A stretch of DNA of 64,000 bases from Methylophaga sp. OBS3 (lineage in GTDB: Bacteria > Pseudomonadota > Gammaproteobacteria > Nitrosococcales > Methylophagaceae). Every line of letters starts with the position of its first letter. The first letter of the stretch is position 1. Below the pieces are notes generated by a model. That model was not told where the DNA came from and made no database searches. It was given only the letters and a program-made list of their open reading frames with translations. The stretch lies in the NCBI RefSeq assembly GCF_026319325.1, contig NZ_JAPDMU010000005.1, positions 1 to 64,000 on the forward strand, read 5' to 3'. Shown one piece after another: positions 11,074 to 20,441 of this stretch. The position numbers and the translations under genes were made by a program.

Positions 11074-11092
11074 GCGGAACAGAGAGAAATAC

Positions 11093-13333
11093 ATGAGTAC
11101 AATCATTGATGATCTAGAGCGACAACCGCTTCGGGATTTTACCGAAAAGGCGTATTTGGATTATTCCATGTACGTTATTTTGGACCGTGCCCTGCCACAT
11201 TTAGCAGATGGTTTGAAACCGGTTCAGCGCCGCATCATCTACGCCATGTCGGAGTTGGGTCTCAGCGCGCTTTCCAAACATAAAAAATCTGCTCGTACCG
11301 TTGGTGACGTATTAGGTAAATATCATCCTCACGGTGACTCTGCCTGTTATGAAGCGATGGTGTTAATGGCCCAGCCATTTTCTTATCGTTACACTTTGAT
11401 CGATGGTCAAGGTAACTGGGGCTCAATGGATGACCCTAAATCTTTTGCTGCAATGCGTTATACCGAAGCTCGTCTTGCCCCTTATGCACAAACTTTACTG
11501 AGCGAATTAGGACAGGGGACCGTTGAGTGGGTGCCAAACTTTGACGGCACTATGGATGAGCCAGAGTTATTACCTGCTCGGTTACCGAATGTTTTACTCA
11601 ATGGCGCAACCGGTATCGCTGTTGGTATGGCGACGGATATTCCGCCACATAACTTGCGTGAAGTCGTTGAAGCCTGCTTATTGTTACTGAAATCTTCTCG
11701 CACAACATTGGATGAGTTGCTCGAAGTTGTGCAGGGGCCAGATTTTCCAACTGGTGGCGAAATCATCTCATCACAAGTCGATATTCGTAAGATTTATGAG
11801 ACCGGTCATGGCTCTATTCGCCAACGTGCTTGCTACCAAGTTGAAGAGGGTGAAGTCATTATTAATGCACTGCCATACCAAGTGTCTGGTGCCAAAGTGC
11901 TTGAGCAAATCGCCGCACAAATGCAAAGCAAAAAGCTGCCAATGGTCACTGACTTAAGAGATGAGTCAGATCATGAGCATGCTGTTCGTTTAGTGATAGT
12001 GCCGAAATCAAATCGTGTCGATATCGAAAGCCTGATGTCTCACCTGTTTGCGACGACTGATCTTGAGCGTAGTTATCGCGTCAACATGAACATGATTGGC
12101 CTTGATGGTCGCCCTCAAGTTAAAAACTTGAGAGACATGTTGTCTGAGTGGTTGACCTATAGGATCCAGACCGTAACTCGCCGTTTGCAACATCGCTTGG
12201 ATAAAGTCGTCGATCGTATGCACGTGCTCGAAGGCTTATTGGTTGCCTATCTAAATATTGACGAAGTTATTGCGATTATTCGTCACGAAGATGAACCAAA
12301 AGCTGAGTTAATGGCTCGCTTTAATCTGTCAGAGCGTCAAGCGGAAGCCATTTTAGAGTTACGTTTACGTCACTTAGCCAAACTGGAAGAAATGAAAATC
12401 CAGGGCGAAATGGATGAACTGTCAAAAGAACGTAAAACACTTGAACAATTATTGGGCTCTGAAACGCGGCTGAAAACACTGATCCGCAAAGAGCTGACAG
12501 CAGATGCCGAAAAATTTGGTGATGAACGCCGTAGCTTAATTAAGCCACAAGAAGCGGCGAGAGCACTGAGTGAAACTGAGTTACTGCCAACCGAACCGCT
12601 AACCATTGTGTTGTCGGCCAGTGGTTGGGTGCGAGCTGCGAAAGGTCATGATGTCGATCCTGTGTCACTGAATTATCGGACCGGCGATCGATATCTAACC
12701 TCAGTTAAAGCCCGTAGTAATCAACAAATTGTCTTTTTGGATTCAGCCGGCCGAAGTTACTCACTGCCAGCCCATACCTTGCCGTCAGCAAGAGGCCAGG
12801 GCGAACCATTAAGTGGTCGATTACAATCACCTGCGGAAATACATTTTGTCGCCGTGATGACTGCGGAAAGTAAACAGAAAGTCTTACTGTCGAATACCGC
12901 TGGCTATGGTTTTGTCACCGAGTTTGATAATTTGCTGGCAAAAAATAAAGCGGGTAAAGCGCTATTTAATTTACCTGAAGGTGCTGAGCTTTTACCGCCA
13001 ATGATGCTGCCTGATAACGCGGATATGCAGTTGGCAGTCGCTGCTGGTGATGGACGTCTATTGGTCTTTTCAATTAGCGAAGTGCCGGAGTTGAACAAAG
13101 GTAAAGGTGTACGACTGATTAATATTCCATCTGCACGCTTCACCGCAGGTCAAGAATGGCTGCAGTCGGTTAGTTTGGTACCGCAAGATTACAGTTTAAC
13201 GCTGCATGCTGGACGAAGACATCTCACGTTAAAACCTGCCGATCTGGCGCATTATGCTGGTGAACGCGGCAAACGCGGGCATAAATTACCCCGAGGTTTA
13301 CAAAAGGTCAGCGAAGTTACGGTAGCTGAGTAA
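11093..13333 (+). CDS. parC: DNA topoisomerase IV subunit A
   Basis: The DNA-cleaving subunit of topoisomerase IV, 746 residues from the chosen ATG; E. coli ParC has 752. The open frame extends 14 codons further up into parE, but the ATG at 11093 has an AGAGAG ribosome site and gives the family N-terminus. The active-site tyrosine lies in [10 protein letters not shown] (Tyr123). The quinolone-determining positions in [16 protein letters not shown] are wild-type Ser83 and Glu87. The C-terminal third is the beta-pinwheel DNA-wrapping domain. Confidence 0.95.
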   Translation: MSTIIDDLERQPLRDFTEKAYLDYSMYVILDRALPHLADGLKPVQRRIIYAMSELGLSALSKHKKSARTVGDVLGKYHPHGDSACYEAMVLMAQPFSYRYTLIDGQGNWGSMDDPKSFAAMRYTEARLAPYAQTLLSELGQGTVEWVPNFDGTMDEPELLPARLPNVLLNGATGIAVGMATDIPPHNLREVVEACLLLLKSSRTTLDELLEVVQGPDFPTGGEIISSQVDIRKIYETGHGSIRQRACYQVEEGEVIINALPYQVSGAKVLEQIAAQMQSKKLPMVTDLRDESDHEHAVRLVIVPKSNRVDIESLMSHLFATTDLERSYRVNMNMIGLDGRPQVKNLRDMLSEWLTYRIQTVTRRLQHRLDKVVDRMHVLEGLLVAYLNIDEVIAIIRHEDEPKAELMARFNLSERQAEAILELRLRHLAKLEEMKIQGEMDELSKERKTLEQLLGSETRLKTLIRKELTADAEKFGDERRSLIKPQEAARALSETELLPTEPLTIVLSASGWVRAAKGHDVDPVSLNYRTGDRYLTSVKARSNQQIVFLDSAGRSYSLPAHTLPSARGQGEPLSGRLQSPAEIHFVAVMTAESKQKVLLSNTAGYGFVTEFDNLLAKNKAGKALFNLPEGAELLPPMMLPDNADMQLAVAAGDGRLLVFSISEVPELNKGKGVRLINIPSARFTAGQEWLQSVSLVPQDYSLTLHAGRRHLTLKPADLAHYAGERGKRGHKLPRGLQKVSEVTVAE

Positions 13334-13387
13334 AATACTTGGTTATTTGATAACATAAAGGCGTGAAAAATAACTTCATTGCCTGCC

Positions 13388-13867
13388 ATGCTTGATACGC
13401 CCGCTGACCATTTTGATGTTTCCGGCTTACTGCTAAAACAGCCGAGCAAGCACCGCTGGGCGAAATCCAGTTGGCGTCTGTTAGGTGTTGTGCCGGGGCT
13501 AAGCGATGACGATATCGACAGTGCGCAACAGCAAGGTGAGGTGATTACCTTAACGGGATTGCGTCTTCAGCTTTACCGACAATTTTGTGAAAGTTATTAC
13601 GTTAACTTAACGGCTGAACAAACTAAGGTATATCTGGTTTGCCGAGAAGTTGGCGATGACTTGCTGCCAGTCATGCTTACTGTTGATTTTGACGAAGCCG
13701 CATCCTACATGGAAGCAGGCGAAATGGTCTTTGATGCGCCGCTACCGGATGTACTTTGTGTTTGGTTAGAGCGTTATGTTTTAGCGCACTATCAGCCACA
13801 AAAACCTAAAAAACGGCGTCGTCAGCGCTGGAAAGAAAATGCTTCCTCAGAGACCGCCAATGGCTGA
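13388..13867 (+). CDS. DUF3305 protein of the formate dehydrogenase locus
   Basis: A 159-residue protein matching the DUF3305 pattern seen at the head of periplasmic formate dehydrogenase loci, with an HRWAKSSWRLLGVVPG beginning and a basic Lys/Arg-rich tail. Its function is unknown; by location it is likely a maturation or assembly factor. The start is uncertain: a TTG at 13379 is in frame, and neither start has a strong ribosome site. Its 3' end overlaps the next gene by eight bases. Confidence 0.72.
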   Translation: MLDTPADHFDVSGLLLKQPSKHRWAKSSWRLLGVVPGLSDDDIDSAQQQGEVITLTGLRLQLYRQFCESYYVNLTAEQTKVYLVCREVGDDLLPVMLTVDFDEAASYMEAGEMVFDAPLPDVLCVWLERYVLAHYQPQKPKKRRRQRWKENASSETANG

Positions 13868-14303
13868 TAACGAAAAATCTGGTTTTTTTTCGCGCTGGTC
13901 AGCACGAAAACTTGAACAGTCGTCTCCAGCTGAAGAAGCACAACAGCCAACGATTCCAGCTGAAGACAATGTTGAGCCTGCGCCAGAAGTCATTGCTACA
14001 GAACTTGTAGAGACAGAATCGCCAACACCCGCATGGCAAAATCCAGAACTTGATGCGGCAAGTCGCAAACAAGCATTAAGAGATATCTTTCGTAAACCGG
14101 GGATCGGTAAACCAGATGGTCTGGATGAGTATGAAAATGACTACAACTATCAAAACTTTGCCAGCTTAGGTGATGTGGTCACCCATGAAATGCGTCGGAT
14201 GCTTGATAAACAAATTGAATCATTAGTTGCATCAGCAGAACCAGATGCAGAAAAACCAAGCGATCCAACCCCAACCAAATCTGAGGATGACAAACTTGCA
14301 TAA
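13860..14303 (+). CDS. DUF3306 protein of the formate dehydrogenase locus
   Basis: A 147-residue protein beginning MADNEKSGFFSRWSARK, the typical DUF3306 N-terminus. It is rich in acidic residues and prolines, with a more conserved middle (RKQALRDIFRKPGIGKPDGL) and an ASLGDVVTHEMRR helix. The family co-occurs with DUF3305 and formate dehydrogenase genes; its biochemical role is unknown. The ATG at 13860 was preferred to one seven codons upstream because it gives the family start. It overlaps both neighbours, so the locus is tightly packed. Confidence 0.72.
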   Translation: MADNEKSGFFSRWSARKLEQSSPAEEAQQPTIPAEDNVEPAPEVIATELVETESPTPAWQNPELDAASRKQALRDIFRKPGIGKPDGLDEYENDYNYQNFASLGDVVTHEMRRMLDKQIESLVASAEPDAEKPSDPTPTKSEDDKLA

Positions 14304-15843
14304 TGCAGTAATTGAAGCGGGTAACTTGCCTTTTGAGGTTGCCGACTGGGTGAGTTATGAATCAGCAGGCCGGTTATTGGTTATTGGTGATGCAGCCAAT
14401 ATCAATGCTGTCATTGCCCATTGTCATGGTTTGGTTATTGAAGTGCTTATTCTTGATGGTGGCGAGTTAGTTACTGAGCAACCTGTTACACGCTTGAAAG
14501 GTGAGCTAACTGAGCTCAGTGGTTGGTTAGGCGATTTTTCTGCCGTCGTTGCTGGTGTTAAGCAAAAATATGACTTGGTGCTGGATTTAAGTGAACAACC
14601 ACTAATGACCATGGTGGTATCACCAATCGGTTATTTTGCGCCTGCTGATAACCCACAAGCTTTAGCCGAGGCTTTAAAACAGCTGCCAGATCTGGTGGGC
14701 ACATTTGATAAGCCCAAGTTTTTTAACTACAAATCTTCTATTTGTGCCCATAAACGTCGTGGGGTCAGTGCTTGTGAGCAATGTTTAGATGCCTGTCCGG
14801 CTGATGCGATTCAATCGTTTGGTGAACAAATTCAGGTTAACCCAAATTTGTGCCAAGGTTGTGGCAGTTGCACAACAGTTTGTCCGTCAGGCGCGATTAG
14901 TTATGCCTTACCAACTTTAGATCATAGCCTTGAAAGACTGCGGGCGATGTTTAAGCAGTACAAGGCTGTCGAAGATAAGCCTATGCAATTGTTGATTCAC
15001 GATAGCTTGCAAGGTGAACAATTGTTATCGGTTTATGCCGAACAGTTACCTGACAATATCGTCCCGTTTGCAATTGAAGAAATCGGCGCCCTAGGCTTAC
15101 CTTTTTGGCTGGCAGCATTAGCCTATGGTGCAGCTAACATCACCGTCTGGGATGCTGGCAGTCATCAAGATCATGATTGGCAGGGTGTGCAACAGCAAAT
15201 TAGCTTAGCCAATGACATGATTGCTGGCTTGGGGTTTGAGCAAGCAATCAGTTGGTTTAATGGGCAACGGATTGATGCGTTAAAAACGCATCTTAATCAG
15301 CAGCCAAAAATGCTGTTGAGCGAGGCAGCCAGTTTTGCTGGTTTAGACGACAAGCGTCGCGTGAGTCATCTGGCTTTAACGCACTTACATCAATATGCAC
15401 CCGCACCGATTGCTGAGTTAAAACTGACTGATACAGCACCTTTTGGTGAGATCAAAGTTAATGCGGAAGGCTGTACCTTATGTATGTCTTGTGTCTCGGT
15501 GTGTCCGGTTGGTGCCTTAGTTGATGGTGTTGATAAACCACAACTTAACTTTATTGAAGATCTTTGTGTGCAATGCGGTATGTGTGAGACGGCTTGCCCT
15601 GAAAAGGTTATCGAATTATCGCCGCGATATCTCTTTGATCGTGAACAGGCGCGCCAGAAGCGGCTATTGCACGAAGAGCCAGTTTTCCACTGCATTAGTT
15701 GCCATAAACCTTTTGCCACACAGAAAATGATCGACACCATCATCGGTAAATTAAAAGACCACCCGATGTTTCAGGATGGCAAATTAGAACATCTGAAAAT
15801 GTGTGAAGACTGTCGTGTCAAAGCGCAGTTTAGACGGAGTTAA
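14287..15843 (+). CDS. polyferredoxin-type 4Fe-4S protein of the formate dehydrogenase locus
   Basis: A 518-residue cytoplasmic iron-sulfur protein. Four ferredoxin motifs are visible: CEQCLDACP, CQGCGSCTTVCP, CTLCMSCVSVCP and CVQCGMCETACP, arranged as two pairs separated by about 190 residues. The C-terminus carries CISC and CEDC pairs, possibly a zinc or further cluster site. Homologues sit in Shewanella-type fdh loci; a role in electron supply or cofactor insertion during FdhA maturation is likely but unproven. The ATG at 14287, inside the DUF3306 gene, is preferred to an upstream one at 14227. Confidence 0.8.
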   Translation: MTNLHNAVIEAGNLPFEVADWVSYESAGRLLVIGDAANINAVIAHCHGLVIEVLILDGGELVTEQPVTRLKGELTELSGWLGDFSAVVAGVKQKYDLVLDLSEQPLMTMVVSPIGYFAPADNPQALAEALKQLPDLVGTFDKPKFFNYKSSICAHKRRGVSACEQCLDACPADAIQSFGEQIQVNPNLCQGCGSCTTVCPSGAISYALPTLDHSLERLRAMFKQYKAVEDKPMQLLIHDSLQGEQLLSVYAEQLPDNIVPFAIEEIGALGLPFWLAALAYGAANITVWDAGSHQDHDWQGVQQQISLANDMIAGLGFEQAISWFNGQRIDALKTHLNQQPKMLLSEAASFAGLDDKRRVSHLALTHLHQYAPAPIAELKLTDTAPFGEIKVNAEGCTLCMSCVSVCPVGALVDGVDKPQLNFIEDLCVQCGMCETACPEKVIELSPRYLFDREQARQKRLLHEEPVFHCISCHKPFATQKMIDTIIGKLKDHPMFQDGKLEHLKMCEDCRVKAQFRRS

Positions 15844-15845
15844 TA

Positions 15846-16430
15846 ATGCAGGAAGATTTGCAAGAAACCCTTCAATGGCGAGCACAGATTTATGCGTTGC
15901 TGGCGAATTTATTGGCAAGACCCGCGACAACCGATTTGTTACATAATATTGCTGCCTTAAAAGTCGACACACCAGCATCGGCACTTGGTCAGGCTTGGCA
16001 GCAATTGATTAACGCGGCAAGTAATACTACCGAAGCTGAACAAGCTCGTGAATATCACGAACTCTTTATCGGCCTTACCCAAGGCGAGATAATCCCTTAT
16101 GCATCTTATTATCAAACCGGCTTTCTGAATGAGAAGCCTTTGGCTGATTTGCGAGTCGACTTAGGTAAGCTGGGTCTGGTGCGCCAAGAGGGTAAAAAAG
16201 AGCCTGAGGATCATATCGCTGCATTATGTGATGTGATGCGTTTAATTCTCAGCGCAAATGGCACACCGGTTGTGACTGCATCAGAATTTTTTAACCATCA
16301 TATGGCAAAGTGGCTACCTCGGTTTATTGTTGATTTGAAGACAGCGCCAAGTGCAAATTTTTATGCGGCTTTAGCTGAACTTGCCCAGTTGTTTTTTGAA
16401 GGTGAAAGTCAGCGTTTAACCGCCGTTTAA
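15846..16430 (+). CDS. TorD/DmsD-family chaperone for formate dehydrogenase
   Basis: A 194-residue all-helical protein of the TorD/DmsD redox-enzyme chaperone family, recognised by the EYHELFIGLTQGEIIPYASYY region and the PEDHIAALCDVM motif (E-P-x-D-H). Such chaperones bind the Tat signal of a molybdoenzyme and hold it until the cofactor is inserted. The client is presumably FdhA two genes downstream, which has a Tat signal. The stop of the polyferredoxin gene is two bases upstream. Confidence 0.88.
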   Translation: MQEDLQETLQWRAQIYALLANLLARPATTDLLHNIAALKVDTPASALGQAWQQLINAASNTTEAEQAREYHELFIGLTQGEIIPYASYYQTGFLNEKPLADLRVDLGKLGLVRQEGKKEPEDHIAALCDVMRLILSANGTPVVTASEFFNHHMAKWLPRFIVDLKTAPSANFYAALAELAQLFFEGESQRLTAV

Positions 16431-16547
16431 GTGCTCATCTTGGCTTGATGATAAAGCCTATATGCGGGATAATTCATATTCATTCAGTTGTCGCAATGAC
16501 GCATGGCATCTGTCGCCAAAATGCTGTTATCTGATCCGGAGATCACC

Positions 16548-16757
16548 ATGAGCTCGCAGTCTTCATCATCGCGCAGAAAATTTTTGCATACGTTGACCGC
16601 TCTTGCTGGCGGCTCCGCTGCAGTCGCTTTAAGTAGTAAAGCGGTGCATGCACAACCCACTCCCGCACCCGAAAAAACTGCTGTCAAGCCGCAGTCTTCA
16701 AAGGGATATCAGCATACGGAACATGTAGATACATTCTATAAAACTGCCGATTTCTAG
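16548..16757 (+). CDS. small Tat-signal protein of the formate dehydrogenase locus (FdhX-like)
   Basis: A 69-residue protein that is mostly a twin-arginine signal (SSRRKFLHTLTALAGGSAA) plus a short tail ending in HVDTFYKTADF. It matches the small formate-dehydrogenase-region Tat target found before fdhA in many loci (FdhX in Shewanella). Its function is unknown. The ATG at 16548 has a CGGAGATC ribosome site; an upstream start at 16503 would give a poor Tat n-region. It lies 12 bases before fdhA. Confidence 0.78.
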   Translation: MSSQSSSSRRKFLHTLTALAGGSAAVALSSKAVHAQPTPAPEKTAVKPQSSKGYQHTEHVDTFYKTADF

Positions 16758-16769
16758 AAGATCACCGTC

Positions 16770-19643
16770 ATGAAATTAATTAAACGAGACCCTGCCGCCA
16801 TTATCAGTCGTTCTTCGGGTATTGACCGTCGAACCTTCTTGAAAGGCTCCGGTATTGCCGCTGGTGGTGCTGCATTCATGACCATGTTGCCAACGGCAAT
16901 GATCGAAAAAGCGGAAGCTGCTGAAGGTGGTCAACCCGCATACGATGAAGGCGAAATCACCAAAGTTCGCAGTGTTTGTAGTCACTGTAGTGTCGGTTGC
17001 GGTGTGGTTGCAGAAGTCCAAAACGGCGTCTGGATTGGACAAGAACCAAGTTTTGAACATCCATTCAACTTGGGCTCGCATTGTGCAAAAGGTGCTTCTT
17101 TACGTGAGCACGGCCACGGTGACAAACGCCTTAAATACCCGATGAAAAAAGTAAATGGCGAATGGCAGCGTATGAGCTGGGAAGACGCCATTGAAGAAAT
17201 CGGTCAAAAAATGCTCGATATTCGAGAAACATCGGGCCCTGACTCTGTTTACTGGTTAGGTAGTGCCAAATTCAGCAACGAACAAGCCTATTTGTTCCGT
17301 AAATTTGCTGCATTTTGGGGTAGCAACAATGTTGATCACCAAGCACGTATTTGTCACTCGACAACGGTAGCTGGTGTAGCCAACACTTGGGGGTACGGGG
17401 CGATGACCAACTCGTACAACGATATCCATAACTCGAAGTCGATTTTCATTATCGGTGCGAATCCGGCAGAGGCACATCCGGTATCGTTACAACATATTTT
17501 CCGTGGTAAAGAACGTGGTGCGCCGATCATTGTTGTCGATCCGCGCTTTACCCGTACTGCTGCGCATGCTGATCAATATATCCGTATTCGTAGTGGTAGT
17601 GATATCCCATTCGTTTGGGGCATGCTCTGGCACATTTTTGAAAATGGCTGGGAAGATAAAACCTTTATTGAGCAGCGTGTTTACGGCATGGATGATATCC
17701 GTGCGGAAGTGGCTAATTGGACACCGGACAAAGTTGAAGACTTAACCGGTGCTAAAGAAGCGGAAGTTTATCAAGCAGCCAAGACTATGGCTGAACACCG
17801 CCCGGGTACTGTTATTTGGTGTATGGGGATCACTCAACACACTGTTGGTAACAGTAACACCCGAGCCCTATGTATTCTGCAATTGGCGCTGGGTAATATG
17901 GGGGTATCCGGTGGTGGTACCAACATTTTCCGTGGCCATGACAACGTTCAAGGTGCAACCGACTTTGGTGTTGTTTCAAACAGCTTGCCTGGTTACTACG
18001 GCCTGGCTGAAGAAGCTTGGCAACATTGGGCTCGCGTCTGGGGCGTTGATTTAGACTGGCTTAAAGGACGTTTTGATCAGCGTGCTTATGAAGAATCTGA
18101 TGGTAAGCAATTAAGTCCTATGTACACCAACGGTATTACCGTTTCTCGTTGGATCGATGGTGTTTTGGAAGACAAAGCCAATATCGATCAAAACGATGCT
18201 ATCAAAGCGATGGTGTTGTGGGGGCACGCACCAAACAGTCAAACACGTGGCCCAGAAATGAAAGCTGCCATGGAAAAGCTCGATATGCTGGTCATTGTCG
18301 ATCCTTATCCAACCGTTTCAGCGGTTATGAATGACCGTAAAGATGGTGTATATCTGCTACCCGCAGCCACCCAATTTGAAACTTATGGTTCATTGACCTC
18401 TTCGAACCGTTCGGTGCAATGGCGCTCGCAAGTTATCAAACCATTGTTTGAGTCCGAACCAGACCACGTCATCATGTACAAATTTGCCAAGAAGTTTGGC
18501 TTTGAAAATGAATTGTGCAAAAACGTCCAAGTAGTTGGCGAAGAGCCAATGATTGAAGACATTACCCGTGAATACAACCGTGGCATGTGGTCGGTCGGTT
18601 ATACAGGTCAAACACCTGAGCGTTTGAAGCTCCAAGCTGAAAACCTGCACACATTTAACAAAACAACACTGCGTGCTGAAGGTGGCCCATGTGATGGTGA
18701 GTTTTATGGCTTACCATGGCCTTGCTGGGGTACAGCTGAAATGAAACACCCTGGTACTCATATCATGTATGACACGTCAGTACCTGTTGCTGAAGGCGGC
18801 GGTGCGTTCCGTGCACGTTTTGGTGTTGAACGTAATGGCGAAAACCTGCTGGCGGAAGGTTCTTACTCTGCGGGTAGTGACGTTGAAGACGGTTACCCAG
18901 AAGTCAGTGCCGACATGATCAAAGAGCTTGGCTGGTGGAATGAGTTAACGGCGGAAGAAAAAGCCGAAGCAGAAGGCAAAAACTGGAAAACTGACTTATC
19001 TGGCGGTATTCAACGTGTTGCTATCAAACATGGTTTATCACCAAGTGGTAATGCCAAAGCTCGTGCAATTGTTTGGCAATTCCCAGATCCAGTGCCAATT
19101 CACCGCGAGCCGTTGTATACCAACCGCCGTGATTTGGTTGAAAAATACCCAACTTATGAAGACCGTCGTAGCTTCTACCGGCTGCCAACACGTTATGGTT
19201 CTATTCAGGCGCAGGATTTCAGCAAAGATTTCCCGCTGATTATGACCAGTGGACGTTTGGTTGAGTATGAAGGTGGTGGTGACGAAACCCGCTCAAACCC
19301 ATGGCTGGCTGAGTTACAGCAAGATATGTTTATCGAAATTAACCCAGCTGATGCTAACAATGCTGGTGTTAAAAACGGTGAACAAGTTTGGGTTGATGGA
19401 CCTGAAGGTGGGTCAATCAAAGTCATGGCAATGGTTACTAATCGTGTAGATAGAGGTGTGGTGTTTATGCCTTTCCACTTTGGTGGTCATTATCAAGGTG
19501 AAAGCTTGCGGGATAAATATCCGAAAGGTTCAGATCCACATGTCCTAGGTGAGTCTTGTAACGTTGTCTTTACCTACGGTTACGACTCAGTCACAGCGAT
19601 GCAAGAAACGAAAGTTTCGTTATGTCGCATCCGCGCTGTCTAA
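16770..19643 (+). CDS. fdhA: formate dehydrogenase catalytic alpha subunit, Tat-exported
   Basis: The molybdenum- or tungsten-bis-MGD subunit that oxidises formate to CO2 on the periplasmic side. The 957-residue protein starts with a Tat signal (DRRTFLKG). A [4Fe-4S] site follows at Cys70, Cys73, Cys77 and Cys105. The catalytic position is Cys195 followed by His196 (RICHSTTVAG), so this is a cysteine enzyme, not a selenocysteine one. The C-terminal molybdopterin-binding domain contains TSGRLVEYEGGG and GQVW-like turns. It is followed by fdhB, a small lipoprotein and fdhC in one operon, giving electron flow to quinone. Confidence 0.95.
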   Translation: MKLIKRDPAAIISRSSGIDRRTFLKGSGIAAGGAAFMTMLPTAMIEKAEAAEGGQPAYDEGEITKVRSVCSHCSVGCGVVAEVQNGVWIGQEPSFEHPFNLGSHCAKGASLREHGHGDKRLKYPMKKVNGEWQRMSWEDAIEEIGQKMLDIRETSGPDSVYWLGSAKFSNEQAYLFRKFAAFWGSNNVDHQARICHSTTVAGVANTWGYGAMTNSYNDIHNSKSIFIIGANPAEAHPVSLQHIFRGKERGAPIIVVDPRFTRTAAHADQYIRIRSGSDIPFVWGMLWHIFENGWEDKTFIEQRVYGMDDIRAEVANWTPDKVEDLTGAKEAEVYQAAKTMAEHRPGTVIWCMGITQHTVGNSNTRALCILQLALGNMGVSGGGTNIFRGHDNVQGATDFGVVSNSLPGYYGLAEEAWQHWARVWGVDLDWLKGRFDQRAYEESDGKQLSPMYTNGITVSRWIDGVLEDKANIDQNDAIKAMVLWGHAPNSQTRGPEMKAAMEKLDMLVIVDPYPTVSAVMNDRKDGVYLLPAATQFETYGSLTSSNRSVQWRSQVIKPLFESEPDHVIMYKFAKKFGFENELCKNVQVVGEEPMIEDITREYNRGMWSVGYTGQTPERLKLQAENLHTFNKTTLRAEGGPCDGEFYGLPWPCWGTAEMKHPGTHIMYDTSVPVAEGGGAFRARFGVERNGENLLAEGSYSAGSDVEDGYPEVSADMIKELGWWNELTAEEKAEAEGKNWKTDLSGGIQRVAIKHGLSPSGNAKARAIVWQFPDPVPIHREPLYTNRRDLVEKYPTYEDRRSFYRLPTRYGSIQAQDFSKDFPLIMTSGRLVEYEGGGDETRSNPWLAELQQDMFIEINPADANNAGVKNGEQVWVDGPEGGSIKVMAMVTNRVDRGVVFMPFHFGGHYQGESLRDKYPKGSDPHVLGESCNVVFTYGYDSVTAMQETKVSLCRIRAV

Positions 19644-19663
19644 TCTCAAGAGGATACTGAAAA

Positions 19664-20248
19664 ATGGCAAGAATGAAGTTTCTCTGTGATGCCGAGCGCT
19701 GCATTGAATGTAATGCCTGTGTCACAGCCTGTAAAAATGAACATGAAGTACCTTGGGGTATCAACCGTCGCCGCGTGGTGACCATTGATGATGGTATTCC
19801 TGGTGAAAAATCTATTTCCGTTGCTTGTATGCATTGTTCAGATGCCCCTTGTGCGTCGGTGTGTCCTGTAGATTGTTTCTATACCACTGATGATGGTGTC
19901 GTTTTACACGATAAAGATATTTGTATCGGCTGTGGCTATTGCTTTTATGCTTGTCCGTTTGGTGCGCCACAATATCCGCAAGATGGTGCATTTGGTGCAC
20001 GTGGCAAGATGGATAAATGTACTTTCTGCTCAGGTGGTCCTGAAGAAGATAACTCTAAAGCCGAAGTAGAAAAATACGGTCGTAACCGTATTGCTGAAGG
20101 CAAATTACCGTTGTGTGCTGAAATGTGTTCAACCAAAGCATTGTTAGCCGGTGATGGTGATATCGTTGCTGACTTGTTCCGTAGTCGTGTTGTCCGTCGT
20201 GGTGGCCGCCCTGATAACTGGGGTTGGGACACTGCATATAAGGATTAA
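19664..20248 (+). CDS. fdhB: formate dehydrogenase iron-sulfur beta subunit
   Basis: A 194-residue four-cluster ferredoxin-like protein that carries electrons from FdhA to the membrane subunit. Cys motifs include CIECNACVTAC, CMHCSDAPCASVCP, CIGCGYCFYACP and CTFC with a late CAEMC. It is shorter than E. coli FdnH and lacks that protein's C-terminal membrane helix, as in Fdh3-type enzymes. It probably reaches the periplasm with FdhA. A ribosome site AGAGGA precedes the ATG. Confidence 0.92.
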   Translation: MARMKFLCDAERCIECNACVTACKNEHEVPWGINRRRVVTIDDGIPGEKSISVACMHCSDAPCASVCPVDCFYTTDDGVVLHDKDICIGCGYCFYACPFGAPQYPQDGAFGARGKMDKCTFCSGGPEEDNSKAEVEKYGRNRIAEGKLPLCAEMCSTKALLAGDGDIVADLFRSRVVRRGGRPDNWGWDTAYKD

Positions 20249-20250
20249 TG

Positions 20251-20430
20251 ATGAAACGATTAAGCCTGATTATCGCGATCTTTATGCTGAGTGCCTGTTA
20301 TGAAGATACAGATGTGACCATGCATAAAGCGGGTGAATACAAAGGTAGTCCTGATGAACATGCATTATCTGCTGAAGAACGTGAAGTGATTCTAAAGCAG
20401 CGTTTTAACAGTGTTCAAACGGATCGTTAA
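20251..20430 (+). CDS. small lipoprotein between fdhB and fdhC
   Basis: A 59-residue predicted lipoprotein with signal peptide and lipobox (FMLSAC, Cys at about residue 16), followed by a short polar tail ending RFNSVQTDR. The second of two adjacent ATG codons has better spacing from AAGGA. Its position inside the operon suggests a structural or assembly role for the membrane-bound formate dehydrogenase, but I know of no demonstrated function. The tail looks conserved in type with other fdh-linked small proteins; this is an impression only. Confidence 0.65.
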   Translation: MKRLSLIIAIFMLSACYEDTDVTMHKAGEYKGSPDEHALSAEEREVILKQRFNSVQTDR

Positions 20431-20441
20431 TTGGAGTCCGC

